From assembly GCF_002102345.1 (NCBI RefSeq), contig NZ_LQPP01000048.1, positions 62,001 to 126,000 on the forward strand: 64,000 nucleotides of DNA, written 5' to 3'. This stretch comes from Mycolicibacterium peregrinum (GTDB lineage Bacteria > Actinomycetota > Actinomycetes > Mycobacteriales > Mycobacteriaceae). The stretch's first letter is position 1; each line of letters opens with the position of its first letter. Positions 23,101-32,460 of this stretch are shown in pieces. Both the position numbers and the translations under genes were made by a program. The notes under the pieces are model-generated. The model saw only the letters and a list, made by a program, of their open reading frames with translations, was not told where the DNA came from and made no database searches.

Positions 23101-25296
23101 TCAGGGGTGCCGGTGACGTTCCATCAGCGACACCTGGTGGTCGCGGACTGTCTGCCCTTCCTGGGGCAGCGCAGTCCAGTGGCCGTCGTGTCGTAACTCC
23201 CAGCACCGGGTGGCCGGATCCATCGCGGACTCGAACACCTCGTTGAGTTGTGCGGTCAGCCTCGGATCCTTGACCTGAGCCATCACTTCGACACGGCGGT
23301 CGAGATTACGATGCATCATGTCGGCACTGCCGATCCAGAACTCGTTGATGGCGCGGAAGTGAATAATCCGCGAGTGCTCCAGGAAACGTCCGAGGATCGA
23401 GCGCACCGTGATGTTGTCGGAATAGCCGGGCACACCGGGGCGCAGGGCGCAGATGCCGCGCACCACGATCTCGACGGGGATCCCGGCCTGCGAGGCCCGG
23501 TACAGCGCATCGATCACCTGCTCGTCGACCAGGGCGTTGGCCTTCAACCGGATTCCGGTCGTCGCTCCCTCGTGGTGAGCGGCAATTTCGCGGTCGATGC
23601 GTTCGATGATGCCCTTACGCACGCCGCGCGGAGCCACCAGCAGATTGCGGTAGGCGTCCTTACGCGAGTAACCGGTCAGTGAATTGAACAGATCGGTGAG
23701 ATCGGCGCCGATGTCGGGATCGGCGGTGAGCAACCCCACGTCCTCGTACAGTCGCGCGGTTTTCGGGTTGTAGTTGCCGGTGCCGATGTGGCAGTAACGG
23801 CGGATCGTCGACCCCTCGCGCCGCACCACAAGGCAGGTCTTGCAATGGGTCTTGAGTCCGATCAACCCGTAGACCACGTGCACGCCGGCCTGCTCAAGCG
23901 CTCTGGCCCACTTGATGTTGGCCTGTTCGTCGAAGCGCGCCTTGATCTCGACGAGCGCCACCACCTGCTTGCCGGCCTCGGCCGCGTCGATCAGGGCGTT
24001 GACGATCGGTGAGTCACCGGAGGTGCGGTAGAGGGTCTGCTTGATGGCCAGCACATTGGGGTCGGCGGCGGCCTGCTCGATGAAGCGCTGCACCGTGGTG
24101 GAGAACGAGTCATAGGGGTGGTGCACGAGTACATCCCCGTCGCGCAGCGTCGAGAAAATGCTCTTCGGTGTCTCGCGTTCGCCGAAAGCCGGTGGGGTGG
24201 CAGGCACGAACGGCCGATCCTTGAGCGCGGGCCGGTCCACGTCGTAGATCTGCCAGAGCGCCGACAGATCCAGTAGCCCGGGCACTTCGATCACGTCGCC
24301 GGGGGCCACGTCGAGTTCCCGCAGCAGCAATTCGAGCATGCTCTCGGTCATGTCGTCGGAGACTTCCAACCGGACCGGCGACCCGAACCGTCGTCGAGCC
24401 AGTTCGCGTTCCAGTGCCTGCAGCAGGTCCTCGTCGCGATCCTCTTCGACCTCGAAGTCGGCGTTGCGGGTGATCCGGAACGCGTGGTGCTCGACGATCT
24501 CCAGGCCGGGGAACAGGACCGGCAGGAACGCCGCGATGAGTTCCTCCATCGGCAGGAACCGCACCACCGTCGATCCATCGGCAGGGGGCGCCAGTTCCAC
24601 GAAGCGGCCGACATTGTCAGGCACCTTGATCCTGGCGAAGTGTTGTCCGCCGTCGTCGGGGTGCTTGACGGTGATGGCCAGGTTCAGGCTGAGTCCGCTC
24701 ACGAACGGGAACGGGTGCGCGGGGTCCACCGCCAACGGGGTGAGGACCGGGAACACCTGTTCGTGGAAGTACGTGGAAAGCTTTGCGCGTTCGGACTCGT
24801 CGAGCTGGGCCCAGTTGACGATGACGATGCCCTCTTCGGCCAGCGCCGGACGCACCGAGCTGAGGAACACCTTGGCGTGCCGGTTGGCGATCTGCTGAGT
24901 GCGCTCGTTGATGCGACGTAACTGTTCGCGCGGGGACAGGCCATCGGCCGAGCGCACCGAAAGTCCCATCTCGTCGCGGCGTTTGAGACCGGCCACCCGG
25001 ACCATGTAGAACTCGTCGAGATTGGACGCGAAGATCGCCAGGAACTTCGCCCGCTCGAGCAACGGCAGCGACGTGTCGGCCGCCAGGGCCAGGACCCGGG
25101 CGTTGAAGTCCAGCCAGCTCAGCTCGCGGTTGAGGTAGCGGTCCTCGGGCAGCGCGTCGTCCACTGCAGGTGAGGTGGCCGCCGGTGGCGCTTCGGGTGT
25201 CGCCGACTCGTCGGACTGCCCCGATACGGCTGCCGCGGTGTCCCGGTGAGAGTTGTTCGACCGGGTACCTGGCTCGGCTTCGGTGGCTTCGCTCAT
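23101..25296 (-). CDS. ppk: Polyphosphate kinase PPK1
   Basis: 731 aa from the ATG at 25296; an ATG at 25308 adds four residues. A GGA/AGGGA tract precedes both and the choice is uncertain. Makes inorganic polyphosphate reversibly from ATP. The core starts at PEDRYLNRELSWLDFNARVLALA. Catalytic-region motifs are HHPYDSFSTTVQRFIEQAA, KQTLYRT, and two PLD-like segments around GLKTHCKTCLV and RRYCHIGTGNYNPKTARLYEDVG, which supply the histidine that is autophosphorylated. The N-terminal ~45 residues are variable and acidic. It is 34 bp downstream of fbiD. Confidence 0.95.
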   Translation of the reverse strand: MSEATEAEPGTRSNNSHRDTAAAVSGQSDESATPEAPPAATSPAVDDALPEDRYLNRELSWLDFNARVLALAADTSLPLLERAKFLAIFASNLDEFYMVRVAGLKRRDEMGLSVRSADGLSPREQLRRINERTQQIANRHAKVFLSSVRPALAEEGIVIVNWAQLDESERAKLSTYFHEQVFPVLTPLAVDPAHPFPFVSGLSLNLAITVKHPDDGGQHFARIKVPDNVGRFVELAPPADGSTVVRFLPMEELIAAFLPVLFPGLEIVEHHAFRITRNADFEVEEDRDEDLLQALERELARRRFGSPVRLEVSDDMTESMLELLLRELDVAPGDVIEVPGLLDLSALWQIYDVDRPALKDRPFVPATPPAFGERETPKSIFSTLRDGDVLVHHPYDSFSTTVQRFIEQAAADPNVLAIKQTLYRTSGDSPIVNALIDAAEAGKQVVALVEIKARFDEQANIKWARALEQAGVHVVYGLIGLKTHCKTCLVVRREGSTIRRYCHIGTGNYNPKTARLYEDVGLLTADPDIGADLTDLFNSLTGYSRKDAYRNLLVAPRGVRKGIIERIDREIAAHHEGATTGIRLKANALVDEQVIDALYRASQAGIPVEIVVRGICALRPGVPGYSDNITVRSILGRFLEHSRIIHFRAINEFWIGSADMMHRNLDRRVEVMAQVKDPRLTAQLNEVFESAMDPATRCWELRHDGHWTALPQEGQTVRDHQVSLMERHRHP

Positions 25297-25330
25297 CTGT
25301 CCGATCATTCCCTATCGCGCGGGTCCCCGG

Positions 25331-25996
25331 CTACCTAACGGCATGCCTGCCGAGGGTGCGTGCGGTGGCGGTGCCCACGCCGAGTCGCCGTGCTGCCTGT
25401 AAATCGTCGGGAGTGTCGATGTCGCAGCGTAAACCGGGCCAGGCGCCGGTGAGTTCGATCGCACCGGAGTGACGATGTCGCGCAGCCGAATCGGATCCGA
25501 AGCGCGGAGCCAGGGGAGTACCGAACGCGAACAGTGCCGAGGTTCCGGTGCCGTGCCGATCGCCGACGAAACTGCGTTCGTAGCCGCGGGCCAGAGACAG
25601 TGCCTCGGCCAACTCCTGGGGCTGCAGTGCGGGTAGATCCCCTTGGAGGACAACGATATTCGGTGCAGAGGATCGGAGTGCGGCCTCTGCGGCGACGATG
25701 GCGTTGTTGAGTGGGTCACGGTGACCGGGCGGTGTGGGGTCCATCAATACCCCGGCGCCGAGTTGACGCGCGGCGTCGGCCGCCGTCTCGTCCGGGGTGA
25801 CGACGGCGACGGGGGCGACGGACGACGCGGCGTTGATGGTGTCGACCAGCATGGCCAGCACGACGGCCTCGCGCGTGGCCGCGGAGAAGATGGGTGCCAG
25901 CCGGGTTTTGGCGGCTGACAGCCGTTTCACCGCGATCACGAGGGTGACGTCGGCGGCCTGCGTTGCTGCCGCGTTGCCGCTCCGGGAGCCGCTCAT
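25331..25996 (-). CDS. fbiD: Phosphoenolpyruvate/2-phospho-L-lactate guanylyltransferase FbiD
   Basis: 221 aa from the ATG at 25996; the frame stays open upstream but that region overlaps gpsA in antisense. CofC-type nucleotidyltransferase: LVIAVKRLSAAKTRLAP near residue 20, VVTPDE, LQGDLPALQPQEL and the GTGTSALF segment. In mycobacteria FbiD (Rv2983) activates phosphoenolpyruvate with GTP to feed deazaflavin cofactor F420 synthesis. It is divergent from gpsA, 64 bp apart, and first of the fbiD-ppk-mutT1 run. Confidence 0.9.
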   Translation of the reverse strand: MSGSRSGNAAATQAADVTLVIAVKRLSAAKTRLAPIFSAATREAVVLAMLVDTINAASSVAPVAVVTPDETAADAARQLGAGVLMDPTPPGHRDPLNNAIVAAEAALRSSAPNIVVLQGDLPALQPQELAEALSLARGYERSFVGDRHGTGTSALFAFGTPLAPRFGSDSAARHRHSGAIELTGAWPGLRCDIDTPDDLQAARRLGVGTATARTLGRHAVR

Positions 25997-26048
25997 GGGT
26001 TCATCCTGCCAGCCCGGCCGGTGACGGCGCGTGGCGCAGCCGCCGGGA

Positions 26049-26054
26049 TAGGGT
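26049..26054 (+). promoter_or_regulatory. -10 element (TAGGGT) of gpsA
   Basis: TAGGGT ends 6 nt before the GTG at 26061, predicting a leaderless mRNA. Confidence 0.5.
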
Positions 26055-26060
26055 GAACGG

Positions 26061-27059
26061 GTGGTAGAGGCTGCGGTGATGGGTGCCGGTGCGTGGGGGA
26101 CGGCGCTGGCCAAGGTGCTGGCGGATGCGGGAAATCCGGTGACGATGTGGGCCCGTCGGCCCGAGGTCGCCGAGGAGATCAACACCGAGCATCGCAACAG
26201 TCGGTATCTCGGTGATGTCGTGCTGCCGTCGACGATCCGGGCCACCTCCGATCCGGCCGAGGCGCTGGACGGCGCCTGCACGGTGCTGCTCGGTGTGCCT
26301 GCCCAGCAGCTCCGGGCGAACCTCGAGGGTTGGAAGCACCTGATCGGTGACGACGTCACCCTGGTGAGCCTGGCCAAGGGAATTGAGCTCGGCTCGCTCA
26401 TGCGGATGAGTCAGGTCATCGTCCAGGTGACCGGCGCCGATCCGTCCCGGGTTGCCGTCGTGACCGGGCCGAACCTGGCCAGCGAGATCGCCGACGAGCA
26501 GCCTGCGGCGACCGTCGTCGCCTGCAGCGACTCCGGACGCGCGGTCACGCTGCAACGCGCACTGGCCACCGGGTACTTCCGGCCCTACACCAACGCCGAC
26601 GTGGTCGGCGCCGAAGTCGGCGGCGCCTGTAAGAACGTCATCGCACTGGCCTGCGGTATGGCGGTGGGCGTCGGACTGGGGGAGAACACCGTGGCCGCGA
26701 TCATCACCCGCGGCCTGGCCGAGGTCATGCGGCTGGGTATCGCGCTGGGCGCCACTCCCGCCACGCTGGCCGGGTTGGCCGGTGTCGGAGACCTCGTGGC
26801 CACCTGTACGTCCAGGCATTCGCGTAACCGAACGTTCGGCGAGCGGCTCGGCAAGGGCGGCACCATGGAATCGGCGATGATCGCGGGAGGCGGCCACGTG
26901 GCAGAGGGCGTGGCCTCGTGTGAATCGGTGCTGGCGCTGGCCTCCAGTTACGGTGTCGAGATGCCGTTGACCGACGCCGTTTATCGGGTGTGTCACAAGG
27001 GATTGTCTGTTCACGAGGCCGTCGCGGGACTACTGGGTCGCAGCACCAAACCGGAGTGA
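26061..27059 (+). CDS. gpsA: Glycerol-3-phosphate dehydrogenase [NAD(P)+]
   Basis: 332 aa. Reduces dihydroxyacetone phosphate to sn-glycerol-3-phosphate for phospholipid synthesis. The nucleotide-binding motif GAGAWGTALAKVLADAG is near the N-terminus, then VTGPNLASEIADEQPAA and the catalytic Lys in GGACKNVIALACGMAVG; the C-terminal helical domain has SRHSRNRTFGERLGKGG. The GTG at 26061 is supported by the -10 spacing. The counterpart is M. tuberculosis GpdA2 (Rv2982c). The next gene starts 32 bp later. Confidence 0.94.
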   Translation: MVEAAVMGAGAWGTALAKVLADAGNPVTMWARRPEVAEEINTEHRNSRYLGDVVLPSTIRATSDPAEALDGACTVLLGVPAQQLRANLEGWKHLIGDDVTLVSLAKGIELGSLMRMSQVIVQVTGADPSRVAVVTGPNLASEIADEQPAATVVACSDSGRAVTLQRALATGYFRPYTNADVVGAEVGGACKNVIALACGMAVGVGLGENTVAAIITRGLAEVMRLGIALGATPATLAGLAGVGDLVATCTSRHSRNRTFGERLGKGGTMESAMIAGGGHVAEGVASCESVLALASSYGVEMPLTDAVYRVCHKGLSVHEAVAGLLGRSTKPE

Positions 27060-27091
27060 CCGGCCTCCGGGTGCGAGGAGGAAACGCAGGT

Positions 27092-28198
27092 ATGGACGGC
27101 TTGTACGGGGATTCCACGCGGAGCGTCAAAGCTGTTGGTCTGGAATCGGTTCCAGGTCAGCCGGTGGCGCCGATCCCGGTTCCCGCGTCGACGTTTCATC
27201 TCTCGCCCGACGAAACCGAGCCGCTGGACAGCTACGGCCGCAGCTCCAATCCGTCATGGCGGCAGCTGGAAGCGGCGCTGGCCGAACTGGAGGGCGCCGG
27301 AGCTGCACTCACATTCGGGTCGGGGATGGCCGCGATCACCTCGGCGCTTCGGGTGCTGGCCAAGCCGGGCACCACGCTCGTGGTCCCCGCCGACGGCTAC
27401 TATCAGGTCCGTCGTTACGCAGTGGAATACCTTGCACCGCAGGGTATTACGGTGATCGAGGCGAGTGTCGCGGACATGTGTGAGGCGGCCGCTCAAGCCG
27501 ATGTGGTGCTTGCCGAGACGCCGGCAAACCCGGGGCTCGACGTCGTCGATCTGCACCGGTTGGCGATCACGTGCCGCAGTCGTGGCGCCACCCTCGTCGT
27601 CGACAACACCACCGCCACACCGCTGGGTCAACAACCGCTTTCGCTCGGCGCCGATCTGGTGGTGGCCAGTGCCACCAAATCACTGTCGGGGCACAGCGAC
27701 CTGGTGGCCGGCTACGTGGCCGGCAGCCAGCCCGAGCTGATGGCCGCGGTGGAGCGTGACCGACTGCTGGCCGGGCCGATCCTGGGTGCGTTCGAGGCGT
27801 GGTTGGTACTGCGCAGCCTCGGCAGCGCCGGACTGCGCTTCGAACGGCAGTGCCAGAACGCCGCGGCCCTGGCGGTGATGCTGCGGAGCCATCCGGCGGT
27901 GCGCTCGGTGCGTTATCCCGGGTTGCCCGAAGATCCCGCACATGAGCTGGCGGCCACCCAGATGAGGCGTTTCGGCGGACTGGTGTCGATCGAGCTGGCC
28001 GATGCCGCCGCCGTGCACGCCCTGGTGGAGCGCAGCACGTTGCTCATCGCCTCGACCAGCTTCGGCGGGATCCACACCTCGGTCGACCGCAGGGCACGCT
28101 GGGGCGACCCCGTGCCCGCCGGTTTCGCCCGCATCTCGGCCGGGATCGAGGACACCGACGACCTGCTCGCCGATGTCGAGCAGGCGCTGCGACGATGA
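27092..28198 (+). CDS. Cystathionine gamma-lyase-like PLP enzyme
   Basis: 368 aa, Cys/Met metabolism PLP family. The cofactor lysine is Lys196 in VVASATKSLSGHSD; SSNPSWRQLEAALAELEG, ALTFGSGMAAITSAL and VVDNTTATPLGQQPL are family blocks. Probably cleaves cystathionine or a related thioether amino acid, but gamma-synthase or methionine gamma-lyase activity cannot be excluded. The ATG at 27092 follows GAGGAGGAAAC; the longer frame from 26990 overlaps gpsA. I do not recall it in the M. tuberculosis gpdA2-ddl interval. Confidence 0.82.
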   Translation: MDGLYGDSTRSVKAVGLESVPGQPVAPIPVPASTFHLSPDETEPLDSYGRSSNPSWRQLEAALAELEGAGAALTFGSGMAAITSALRVLAKPGTTLVVPADGYYQVRRYAVEYLAPQGITVIEASVADMCEAAAQADVVLAETPANPGLDVVDLHRLAITCRSRGATLVVDNTTATPLGQQPLSLGADLVVASATKSLSGHSDLVAGYVAGSQPELMAAVERDRLLAGPILGAFEAWLVLRSLGSAGLRFERQCQNAAALAVMLRSHPAVRSVRYPGLPEDPAHELAATQMRRFGGLVSIELADAAAVHALVERSTLLIASTSFGGIHTSVDRRARWGDPVPAGFARISAGIEDTDDLLADVEQALRR

Positions 28199-28259
28199 AC
28201 GCCCAGGTCGGGATGCGCCGGACGGCAGGTCCGGACCGGGACGGTAGCCTCTCTAGGTT

Positions 28260-29393
28260 GTGACAGCCCGCAACCAGACCGGATCCCGCACCCGCGTCGC
28301 CGTCGTCTACGGCGGGCGTAGCTCTGAGCACGCGATTTCCTGCGTATCGGCAGGCAGCATCCTGCGCAACCTCGACCCGGAGCGGTTCGAGGTCGTCGCT
28401 GTCGGGATCACCCCCGACGGTTCGTGGATGCTGACCGACGGAAGCCCCGAGACCCTCGCGATCACCGACGGCCGGCTTCCCGAGGTGACCGAGACGTCCG
28501 GTACCGAGCTCGCGCTGCCGGCCGCCCCGAACCGCAGTGGTCAGCTGCTGGCGCTGAGCAACGGTCCCGGTGAGCTGCTGGCCGCCGTCGATGTCGTCTT
28601 CCCGGTGCTGCACGGCCCGTACGGCGAGGACGGCACCATCCAGGGACTGCTGGAATTGGCCGGGATTCCGTATGTGGGCTCCGGTGTGCTGTCCAGCGCA
28701 GCGGGCATGGACAAGGAGTTCACCAAGAAGCTGCTCGTCGCCGAGGGGCTGCCGATCGGCGACTTCGTGGTGCTGCGTCCCCGCCCCGATGGTTCAGTTC
28801 CGACCCTCGGCCTGGAGGACCGCGAGCGCCTCGGCCTGCCGGTGTTCGTCAAGCCTTCCCGGGGTGGCTCCTCGATCGGCGTCAGTCGGGTCTCGGCATG
28901 GGATGAGCTGCCCGCGGCGATCGAACTCGCGCGGCGCCACGACCCCAAGGTCATCGTCGAGGCCGCGATTCCTGGCCGCGAACTGGAATGCGGTGTACTC
29001 GAATTCCCCGACGGCAGCATCGAGGCCAGCACCGTGGGCGAGATCCGGGTGGCCGGCGTGCGCGGACGCGAGGACGGCTTCTACGACTTCGCCACCAAGT
29101 ACCTCGTCGACGCAGCCGAGTTGGATGTACCGGCCAAGGTCGACGACGACATCTCCGACGAGGTGCGCCGGTTGGCGGTGCGTGCCTTCACCGCCATCGA
29201 CTGCCAGGGGTTGGCCCGCGTCGACTTCTTCCTGACCGACGACGGCCCGGTGATCAACGAGATCAACACGATGCCGGGGTTCACCACCATCTCGATGTTC
29301 CCGCGGATGTGGGCGGCCAGCGGCGTCGACTACCCCACATTGCTGACCGCGATGGTCGAGACTGCGCTGGCCCGCGGGACCGGCCTGCGCTGA
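28260..29393 (+). CDS. ddl: D-alanine--D-alanine ligase
   Basis: 377 aa, ATP-grasp ligase making the D-Ala-D-Ala terminus of peptidoglycan; target of D-cycloserine. The N-terminal motif is VVYGGRSSEHAISC, then HGPYGEDGTIQGLLELAGIPYVG, the ATP-grasp VFVKPSRGGSSIGVSRV and the Mg-binding end DFFLTDDGPVINEINTMPGFT. The GTG at 28260 is preceded by TAGCCT (28245-28250), so a leaderless start is possible. The 61-bp gap after the lyase gene contains no terminator. Confidence 0.95.
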   Translation: MTARNQTGSRTRVAVVYGGRSSEHAISCVSAGSILRNLDPERFEVVAVGITPDGSWMLTDGSPETLAITDGRLPEVTETSGTELALPAAPNRSGQLLALSNGPGELLAAVDVVFPVLHGPYGEDGTIQGLLELAGIPYVGSGVLSSAAGMDKEFTKKLLVAEGLPIGDFVVLRPRPDGSVPTLGLEDRERLGLPVFVKPSRGGSSIGVSRVSAWDELPAAIELARRHDPKVIVEAAIPGRELECGVLEFPDGSIEASTVGEIRVAGVRGREDGFYDFATKYLVDAAELDVPAKVDDDISDEVRRLAVRAFTAIDCQGLARVDFFLTDDGPVINEINTMPGFTTISMFPRMWAASGVDYPTLLTAMVETALARGTGLR

Positions 29394-29395
29394 CC

Positions 29396-29959
29396 TCAGC
29401 GCGCCGGCGCCGGTGCCGGCTCCTGTGCAGACATGGTGCGGGCGATCTGACCTGAGATCTGCTGAATGGGTGTCGGCCCCGACCCGGCGGGCAGCGTCAG
29501 CGCGACGTACACCGGGCGGTCGACCGCGTACCAGGTGCTGCGGCCCTGATCATCGGTGGCCGCACCCGATTCGCCCACCCGGAACCACTGGATCTCGTCG
29601 ACCACCTGCAGGGGCGTGCCGACGACGAAATCGGTGGGGCGCTCCAGCCCGCAGCGCAGGACGACCGGCTCGGTGTCGGGCTCGGCACGCCAGGCCGCGG
29701 TGCCCGGCGGGGTGGGGTCCACCGTCGGGGCACGACGGAAATCGCCGAGCTGCTGGGGTAGTGCGTTCAGGAGGTCGTGGCACTGCTGGCTGTCGGCCTG
29801 CGGTGCCGGTATCGACGGAATGGCGACGGGTTGCTGCTCGGGTGAGCGCTGCCGGGACGCCGCGATACCGAGGACGGTGATCAGCACCGAGACCGCAACG
29901 ACGACCGCTGCGATCAGCAGGGTGCGGGGCGGTCCATCGGCGGCGGGCGAGTCGGTCAC
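29396..29959 (-). CDS. DUF3515 family membrane-anchored protein (Rv2980-like)
   Basis: 187 aa. A single N-terminal membrane segment (LLIAAVVVAVSVLITVLGIAA, residues ~14-34) is followed by an extracytoplasmic domain with two cysteines (QQCHDLLNAL and VVLRCGLERP) likely to form a disulfide. This matches the actinobacterial DUF3515 family, function unknown, found beside ddl/thiL in M. tuberculosis (Rv2980). The GTG start is 10 bp from the RAM-domain gene stop, so they may be cotranscribed. Convergent with ddl, 2 bp apart. Confidence 0.8.
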   Translation of the reverse strand: MTDSPAADGPPRTLLIAAVVVAVSVLITVLGIAASRQRSPEQQPVAIPSIPAPQADSQQCHDLLNALPQQLGDFRRAPTVDPTPPGTAAWRAEPDTEPVVLRCGLERPTDFVVGTPLQVVDEIQWFRVGESGAATDDQGRSTWYAVDRPVYVALTLPAGSGPTPIQQISGQIARTMSAQEPAPAPAR

Positions 29960-29969
29960 ACCCCCAACT

Positions 29970-30212
29970 CTATGGCCGGCCTGTGTTGGCGATCGGGCAG
30001 GTCAGGGTCCGGGTGATTCCGGGTACCTGCTGCACCGCAGGCACCACGTCGGACTGCAGCCCGGCCAAGGTGTCGGCACTGAGCCGCAAGACCACGTCAT
30101 AGGGCCCGGTCACGTATTCCGCGGAGACCACACCAGGCAGTCCCGCGAGCTGTTTGGCGACGACTTCGGCACGGCCCACCTCGGTCTGGATCAGCACGTA
30201 AGCCTCCACCAC
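29970..30212 (-). CDS. Stand-alone Lrp/AsnC ligand-binding (RAM) domain protein
   Basis: 80 aa; two tandem GTG codons (30212 and 30209) can start it. The whole protein is the alpha/beta RAM (ACT-like) domain of Lrp/AsnC regulators, e.g. AYVLIQTEVGRAEVVAKQL and GPYDVVLRLSADTLAGLQ, without a DNA-binding helix-turn-helix. Such proteins oligomerise and bind amino acids and may modulate full-length Lrp partners. The position upstream of DUF3515 and divergent from thiL does not reveal its target. Confidence 0.78.
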   Translation of the reverse strand: MVEAYVLIQTEVGRAEVVAKQLAGLPGVVSAEYVTGPYDVVLRLSADTLAGLQSDVVPAVQQVPGITRTLTCPIANTGRP

Positions 30213-30320
30213 CGGCTGTCTCCTTGATCTCGCTGCATAAACTGCTGGCCGCAGGCACCAAACGTACCGCAGGTCGGGTCCGGGCTCTCAGGACGCGGCA
30301 GCCGACCGGCAGGAGGCGAT

Positions 30321-31313
30321 ATGACCGGCGAGACGATCGGCGACGATCCCGGAGACGACGACGGCGACACCCTGGCTGGCGCGGGGGAATTCGTGGTCAT
30401 CGACCGCCTGGTGGCCGGCCGCGCACAAGCCGACACCGTGACGCTGGGCCCCGGCGACGACGCGGCCGTGGTGACCGCGCCAGACGGGCGCACCGCAGTC
30501 TCCACCGACATGCTGGTGCAGGACCGCCACTTTCGGCTCGACTGGTCGACGCCGCACGATATCGGGCGAAAAGCGATCGCCCAGAACGCCGCCGACATCG
30601 AGGCGATGGGCGGGCGGGCCACCGCATTCGTGGTGGCGTTCGGTGCACCGCCCGATACTCCCGTCACGGCGGCGAAGGAAGTGTCCGACGGACTGTGGGA
30701 TGAGGCACGTGTGCTGGGCGCCAGCATTGCCGGTGGAGATCTGGTCAGCGCCCCGCTGTGGGTGATATCTGTCACGGTGCTCGGTGATCTCGGCGGCCGG
30801 GAACCGGTGCGCCGCAGCGGCGCCCGAGTCGGCGACACCGTCGCGGTGGCGGGTGATCTGGGCCGTTCGGCAGCGGGCTTCGCGCTGTGGGAGCGCGGCA
30901 TCGAAGGGCAAGACGGCTTCGCCGAGTTGCGGCAGCGGCACCTGACCCCGCACCCGCCGTACGGCCAGGGCGCCCGCGCGGCCGACGCCGGGGCCACTGC
31001 GATGACCGATGTCTCCGACGGCCTGCTCGCCGACCTGGGCCATATCGCGACGGCCTCCGGCGTCGGCATCGACCTGGACAGCGGCCTTCTCGACGCCGAT
31101 CGTCTCGCGGTCACCGATGCCGCCACTGCAGCGAGCGCGGACCCGTGGGAGTGGGTGCTCGGCGGTGGTGAAGACCACGCACTGGCCGCGACTTTCCCCG
31201 GTGCGCTGCCACCCGGCTGGCGTGCCGTCGGGCGGGTGTTGGAAGGACCGGCCAGGGTGCTCGTCGACGGCGCGCCGTGGGCGGGAAACGCGGGATGGCA
31301 GTCGTTCGACTAA
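30321..31313 (+). CDS. thiL: Thiamine-monophosphate kinase
   Basis: 330 aa. Phosphorylates thiamine monophosphate to the active diphosphate. Family motifs: GPGDDAAVV, ISTDMLVQDRHF-type (VSTDMLVQDRHF), GRKAIAQNAADIEAMGGRATAF, ASIAGGDLVSAPLWVISVTVLG, TDVSDGLLADLGHIA and GGGEDHALAATFP. An N-terminal acidic extension (~20 residues) precedes the core. ung follows after 24 bp. Confidence 0.94.
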   Translation: MTGETIGDDPGDDDGDTLAGAGEFVVIDRLVAGRAQADTVTLGPGDDAAVVTAPDGRTAVSTDMLVQDRHFRLDWSTPHDIGRKAIAQNAADIEAMGGRATAFVVAFGAPPDTPVTAAKEVSDGLWDEARVLGASIAGGDLVSAPLWVISVTVLGDLGGREPVRRSGARVGDTVAVAGDLGRSAAGFALWERGIEGQDGFAELRQRHLTPHPPYGQGARAADAGATAMTDVSDGLLADLGHIATASGVGIDLDSGLLDADRLAVTDAATAASADPWEWVLGGGEDHALAATFPGALPPGWRAVGRVLEGPARVLVDGAPWAGNAGWQSFD

Positions 31314-31337
31314 CGGCTCACGCTAAGTTGGCTTTCC

Positions 31338-32021
31338 GTGACCCCACGCCCACTGAATGAACTTGTCGAGGACGGATGGGCCCGCGCGCTCGCGCCGGTG
31401 GAAACGCATGTCGCGCAGATGGGGGAGTTCCTCCGCGACGAGCTCACCGAAGGCAGACGTTATCTGCCTTCGGGCCAGAATGTGCTGCGCGCCTTCACGT
31501 TTCCCTTCGACCAGGTGCGCGTGCTGATCGTCGGTCAGGACCCTTACCCGACACCGGGGCATGCTGTCGGTCTCAGTTTCTCGGTGGGCGCCGATGTCCG
31601 TCCGCTGCCGCGCAGCCTGTCGAACATCTTCAGCGAGTATTCCCAGGATCTGGGCTACCCGCAGCCGGCCAACGGTGATCTCACCCCATGGGCGCAACAG
31701 GGCGTGATGCTGCTCAACAGGGTGTTGACGGTGTCGCCTGGCACTCCGGCCTCGCACCGGGGCAAGGGCTGGGAAGCGGTGACGGAGTGCGCGATCCGGG
31801 CGCTCGTCGCACGAGAGCAGCCGATGGTGGCGGTGCTGTGGGGCCGTGACGCCTCGACGCTCAAACCGCTCCTGGCCGAAGGCGACTGCGCGACGATCGA
31901 ATCGCCCCACCCGTCGCCGCTGTCGGCATCGCGGGGATTCTTCGGCTCACGCCCGTTCAGTCGGGCCAACGAACTGCTGCAGCAGAAAGGCGCCGACCCG
32001 ATCGACTGGCGGCTGCCCTGA
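31338..32021 (+). CDS. ung: Uracil-DNA glycosylase, family 1
   Basis: 227 aa. Removes uracil from DNA. The catalytic water-activating motif is GQDPYPTPGHAVGLSFS, and the minor-groove loop is HPSPLSASRGFFGSRPFSRAN. GTG start; TAAGTT at 31324-31329 ends 8 nt upstream, so it could have its own leaderless promoter in addition to read-through from thiL. Confidence 0.95.
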   Translation: MTPRPLNELVEDGWARALAPVETHVAQMGEFLRDELTEGRRYLPSGQNVLRAFTFPFDQVRVLIVGQDPYPTPGHAVGLSFSVGADVRPLPRSLSNIFSEYSQDLGYPQPANGDLTPWAQQGVMLLNRVLTVSPGTPASHRGKGWEAVTECAIRALVAREQPMVAVLWGRDASTLKPLLAEGDCATIESPHPSPLSASRGFFGSRPFSRANELLQQKGADPIDWRLP

Positions 32022-32026
32022 CCCGG

Positions 32027-32389
32027 TCAGGGCATAGGGATCGCCGGCGGCGCGGGAATTGCCGGCGGCGCCGGGATCGGCGGGGGTGAGGGGATACCCG
32101 GTGAGGGAATCTGGACGGTCATGTCGCCGTCACCGCCGCCGTTGCCCGGAGGAGCGGGCATCTCAGCCGACGGCGAAGCGGGTGCAGGCGATACCGGAGT
32201 TTCGATGATGGTGGTCTCGGTATGGGTCGCCGGACCCTCCGAGGTCACCGGAGCCTCCGTCGTCGTGGGAGTCTCCGAGGTGGTGTTGTCATCGGAACTG
32301 GTGCCGCCGCACGCGGACAGCACGAGACCGGCCGCGACTGCGGCCGCAAATGCACAGAGCGGTGAGCGCGATGCGGGACTAGAGGTCAT
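32027..32389 (-). CDS. Small proline-rich lipoprotein
   Basis: 120 aa. Signal peptide with a clean lipobox LSAC (Cys27). The mature part is Ser/Thr/Pro-rich and ends in repeated PxIPxPP motifs (PSPPPIPAPPAIPAPPAIP), so it is an extended, wall-spanning type of chain rather than a folded domain. No function is recognisable. It is 71 bp downstream of rpmB in the same direction; the ATG has no good SD. Confidence 0.65.
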   Translation of the reverse strand: MTSSPASRSPLCAFAAAVAAGLVLSACGGTSSDDNTTSETPTTTEAPVTSEGPATHTETTIIETPVSPAPASPSAEMPAPPGNGGGDGDMTVQIPSPGIPSPPPIPAPPAIPAPPAIPMP

Positions 32390-32460
32390 GACGACAGGAG
32401 GTACCCTGCCGTGCCCTCAGATAAACAACAGCGTCGCGCACCGAAATCAGGCGCGCGTGA

